Source of the DNA: Azospirillum lipoferum
Lineage (GTDB): Bacteria > Pseudomonadota > Alphaproteobacteria > Azospirillales > Azospirillaceae
Length of the DNA: 64,000 bases
Reading direction: 5' to 3'
Assembly (NCBI RefSeq): GCF_024170005.1
Contig: NZ_JALJXJ010000013.1
Coordinates: 62,001 to 126,000, forward strand
Part shown: positions 61,366-64,000 of the stretch, one piece after another
Layout: each line of letters starts with the position of its first letter
Numbering within the stretch: the first letter of the stretch is position 1
Made by a program: the position numbers and the translations under genes
Notes under the pieces: model-generated
The model's input: the letters and a program-made list of their open reading frames with translations, nothing else
Told to the model about the DNA's origin: nothing
The model's database searches: none

Positions 61366-62259
61366 ATGGGTATGCGCGGCCTGAACCTCGACCAACTCAT
61401 CACCTTCGCCACTGTCGTCGAGCATGGCGGCTTCACCGAGGCCGCCGGGCGGCTTGGCCTGACCCAGCCGGCGGTCAGCATGCAGATCCGCAATCTGGAG
61501 GAGCGTTTCGGTGTGCGGCTGGTGGAGCGGGTGGGCAAGCGCGCCCTGCCGACTGCGGCCGGGCGCGACCTGCTGCCCTTCATCCGCCGCCTGCGCGAGG
61601 AAATGGAGGCTGCGGCCGCCGCCATGGGCCGCCACCGTGCCGGCGAGGTTGGGCGCGTGCGCATCGGCACCGGCGCCACCGCCTGCATCTACCGCCTGCC
61701 GCCGATCCTGACCGCACTGCGCAACGCCCATCCTGGGCTGGAGATTATCGTCGTCACCGGCAATACGCCGGACATCCTGGATGCGGTGGAGGGCGGAACG
61801 CTGGATCTGGCGCTGGTCACGCTGCCCGCCGGGCGGCCCGGCCTGTCCATCGAACCGGTCTGTGCCGAGGAACTGGTCTGCGTCGGTCCCCGCAACGACG
61901 CGGGTCCGCCGAAGCCGGCTATCGCCCCCGCGGCATTGGCGGATGAAACGCTGATCCTCTACGAGCGCGGCGGGACCATGCGGGCGGTGATCGACGGCTG
62001 GTTCATGGCCGGCGGCATCCAGCCGCGCCCGGCGATGGAACTGGGCAATGTGGAGGCGATCAAGAATCTCGTCGCCGCCGGGCTCGGCCGGTCGATCCTG
62101 CCGTCGGTCACCGTGGCAGGTCCGCAGGATTGCGAGTGCTTCGCAGTCCAAGCTCTGACGCCACCTTTGATCCGCAAGCTTGGGTTGGTGTTGCGGCGTG
62201 ACAAAGTGCCCGATGCGGGCGTGCGGGCGATGGTGAAGGCGATCACCGATATGCGGTAA
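61366..62259 (+). CDS. LysR-family regulator
   Basis: 297 residues from ATG 61366 (MGMRGLNLDQLITFATVVEH; M3 is an alternative). HTH GFTEAAGRLGLTQPAVSMQIRNLEERFG and effector domain GRVRIGTGATACIYRLPPIL. Divergent from the MFS gene across a 70-bp gap, so it most likely controls that transporter and itself. Confidence 0.88.
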   Translation: MGMRGLNLDQLITFATVVEHGGFTEAAGRLGLTQPAVSMQIRNLEERFGVRLVERVGKRALPTAAGRDLLPFIRRLREEMEAAAAAMGRHRAGEVGRVRIGTGATACIYRLPPILTALRNAHPGLEIIVVTGNTPDILDAVEGGTLDLALVTLPAGRPGLSIEPVCAEELVCVGPRNDAGPPKPAIAPAALADETLILYERGGTMRAVIDGWFMAGGIQPRPAMELGNVEAIKNLVAAGLGRSILPSVTVAGPQDCECFAVQALTPPLIRKLGLVLRRDKVPDAGVRAMVKAITDMR

Positions 62260-62380
62260 GGACATGGTTGAAACTTCGGGGTATCGCAATCGTCCGGGAT
62301 ATTGCTTTTGGAAGGTTTACAGTGCCTTTGGGTATTGAGCACTCTCGATAATTGAGACTTTCGTTTTTCTTTGGGCGCCT

Positions 62381-64000
62381 ATGACCAAGCAGCAGTCCGC
62401 CCCGAACAAGCCCGCCGATAACCGAACGGGAGGCGAGTTGGATCGGCCTGCCCAATCGGAGGCGGAGCTGCGGGCAAGACTGGCGGAACTGGAGCAGGAG
62501 AATGCCCGGCTCCAGTCGGTGCTGTCCGCCGCCTGCACCGGCTGTGACGACCTGCTGACGGTCACGGCGCTGAACGAGGATCTACGCACCGCCTTCAACG
62601 CGCTGGAGCGCAGCCGCGCCGCCCATGCCGACAGCGAAAGGCGGCTGCGCGCGATCCTGGACAGCGCCGTCGGTCACGCCATCCTCACCGTGGCGCCGGA
62701 CGGTCGGGTGACCAGCTGGAGCCCCGGCGCTGTCCGCATTCTGGGCTGGTCGGAGGAGGAGGCGCGGGGCAGGCCGGTCGACATCCTGTTTCCGGCGGAA
62801 GAGGTCGCCGCCGGCGTGCCCGACGCGCTGCGGGTCCGTGCGCTCGCCGAGGGCCGCATCCAGGAGGAGCGCACCTTTTGCCACCGGGACGCCTTCACCG
62901 TCTGGGCTGCGCTGACCATCCTGCCGCTGCAGGGCGACGAGGAGGGGTTCCTGTGGATCCTCCACGACCGCTCCGACGAGCGGCGGATCGAGGAGGCCAT
63001 CGCCGACGCACGCCGGCGCGCGACCGACATTCTCGACAGCATCGACGAGGCGCTGGTGGCGCTGGACGGCGATTACCGTGTGATCTACCAGAACCGCCGC
63101 GCCGAACAGCTCGACCACCAGTCGCTGTCGGCGATGCGCGGCCGCCTGCTGTGGGAGGCGTGGCCGCAGCTGGCCGGATCGGACCTGGAGGCGCTGTGCC
63201 GCAAGACGATGACGGAGCGGCAGCCGACCGCCATCGAAAAACGGTTCGACGGCGAAGACACCACCCTGTGGCTGGAGGTCCGCTTCCTGCCGACGCCGGA
63301 GGGGGTGGGCTGCTTCTTCCGCGACATCACCATGCGCAAGCGGGCGGAGGAAGAAGCCCGCGCCTCGCACGAACGGGCGGTGAAGATCCTGGAAAGCATC
63401 AACGACGCCTTCTATGCGGTCGATCACGAGTGGCGTTTCACCTACATCAACCGCAAGGCCGAACAGGTCTGGGGCCGGTCGCGCGACACCCTGCTGGGCC
63501 GCCGTACCTGGGAGGCCTTCCCCAAGATTCTGGGCAGCGAAGCCTTCGAAGCGCAGAAGCAGGCGCTTCGCGAAGGCCGGGAGATGACCGTCGAGGTGGT
63601 GTCTCCCACCATGGGCAACTGGGTGGAGGCCAGCATCTATCCCAGTTCCGACGGTCTTTCGGTTTACTTCCGCGACATCACCGCCCGTCGTCAGGCGCAG
63701 CAGGCCCTGCTGCAGGCGAAGGAGGCGGCGGAGGCGGCCGACCTCGCCAAGGGCAAGTTCCTGGCCGCCGCCAGCCACGATCTGCGCCAGCCCTTGCAGG
63801 CGCTGCTGCTGTTCGTCGACGTGCTGAAGCCGCATGTGCAGGGCAGCCAGGGCGCCAACGCGCTGATGCATCTGGGCCGTGGGCTGGACGCGCTGAAGGA
63901 GTTGCTGGACAGCCTGCTGGACATGTCGCGGCTCGATGCCGGCGTGGTCCAGCCGAACATCGAAAACGTGTCGATCATACCGCTGTTCGACCATATCGCC
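62381..64000 (+). CDS. PAS-rich sensor histidine kinase, 3' end cut by window
   Basis: 540 codons visible, start MTKQQSAPNKPADN at 62381. After a coiled segment with CTGCDDLLTVTALNEDL come three PAS/PAC units: LDSAVGHAILTVAPDGRVTS, LDSIDEALVALDGDYRVIYQ and LESINDAFYAVDHEWRFTYI, the last two ending in FRDITMRKRAEEE and FRDITARRQA. The kinase H-box AAASHDLRQPLQALLLFVDV begins at ~residue 460, followed by DMSRLDAGVVQPNIE. The HATPase and any receiver lie beyond the edge. No transmembrane segment is visible, so a cytoplasmic sensor is likely. HDLRQP is the same H-box class as the kinase at 9777. Confidence 0.9.
   Translation, partial: MTKQQSAPNKPADNRTGGELDRPAQSEAELRARLAELEQENARLQSVLSAACTGCDDLLTVTALNEDLRTAFNALERSRAAHADSERRLRAILDSAVGHAILTVAPDGRVTSWSPGAVRILGWSEEEARGRPVDILFPAEEVAAGVPDALRVRALAEGRIQEERTFCHRDAFTVWAALTILPLQGDEEGFLWILHDRSDERRIEEAIADARRRATDILDSIDEALVALDGDYRVIYQNRRAEQLDHQSLSAMRGRLLWEAWPQLAGSDLEALCRKTMTERQPTAIEKRFDGEDTTLWLEVRFLPTPEGVGCFFRDITMRKRAEEEARASHERAVKILESINDAFYAVDHEWRFTYINRKAEQVWGRSRDTLLGRRTWEAFPKILGSEAFEAQKQALREGREMTVEVVSPTMGNWVEASIYPSSDGLSVYFRDITARRQAQQALLQAKEAAEAADLAKGKFLAAASHDLRQPLQALLLFVDVLKPHVQGSQGANALMHLGRGLDALKELLDSLLDMSRLDAGVVQPNIENVSIIPLFDHIA

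Overview
The window is high-GC DNA with GC-rich third codon positions, except for a clearly AT-richer patch at about 14.9-17.5 kb. The gene content is that of a root- or soil-associated alphaproteobacterium. Azospirillum or a close Rhodospirillales relative is my best guess: it has an RPA-type replication initiator next to parAB, a soluble molybdenum formate dehydrogenase, many hybrid histidine kinases, and a large aromatic-compound catabolic cluster with NodD-like LysR regulators. A replication origin with iterons beside repA-parA-parB shows that this is the origin region of a plasmid or chromid, not ordinary chromosome.

Layout. 1-2.9 kb (minus strand): the 3' part of a TPR/O-GlcNAc-transferase-like gene, an unrecognised gene whose frame has no stop before it, and an HTH gene. 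2.9-6.9 kb: iteron origin, RPA-family initiator, ParA fused to an Xre-type HTH, and ParB, followed by palindromes that may be parS. 7.3-14.9 kb: a twin-arginine solute-binding protein, a gene with eleven 9-residue Cys repeats, and two divergent hybrid histidine kinases. 14.9-17.5 kb: AT-rich island with an AlbA_2-domain protein and an HNH nuclease. 17.5-28.5 kb: HTH protein, SMP-30 lactonase, LysR regulator, the complete fdsGBACD formate dehydrogenase operon, HAD phosphatase and TPR protein.

28.5-53 kb is a catabolic super-cluster. It has two related modules of FAD monooxygenase, type I extradiol (VOC) dioxygenase and FAH-family hydrolase, on opposite strands. Around them are a cyclase, a cupin, an alpha/beta hydrolase, an epimerase, an SDR, a NIPSNAP protein, an amidohydrolase, an NTF2-like protein, an outer-membrane protein of the phenol-degradation type, an MFS transporter and an FAD/Fe-S/FAD oxidase triad. 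Two NodD-like LysR proteins and one AraC protein sit at the divergent promoters. The logic is ring hydroxylation, meta ring cleavage, then C-C hydrolysis. This resembles published flavonoid (fde) degradation in Herbaspirillum, but the substrate here is inferred. The right half of the cluster lies between two imperfect copies of a ~108-bp repeat, one of them fused to a decayed IS3-family orfA.

54-58.7 kb: a complete branched-chain amino acid/aromatic acid-type ABC transporter (livJHMGF order), a plausible uptake system for the cluster. 58.7-64 kb: a truncated response regulator, a small membrane protein, a GNAT acetyltransferase, an MFS transporter divergent from its LysR regulator, and the 5' part of a PAS-rich histidine kinase cut by the window edge. 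I found no tRNA, rRNA or CRISPR array.
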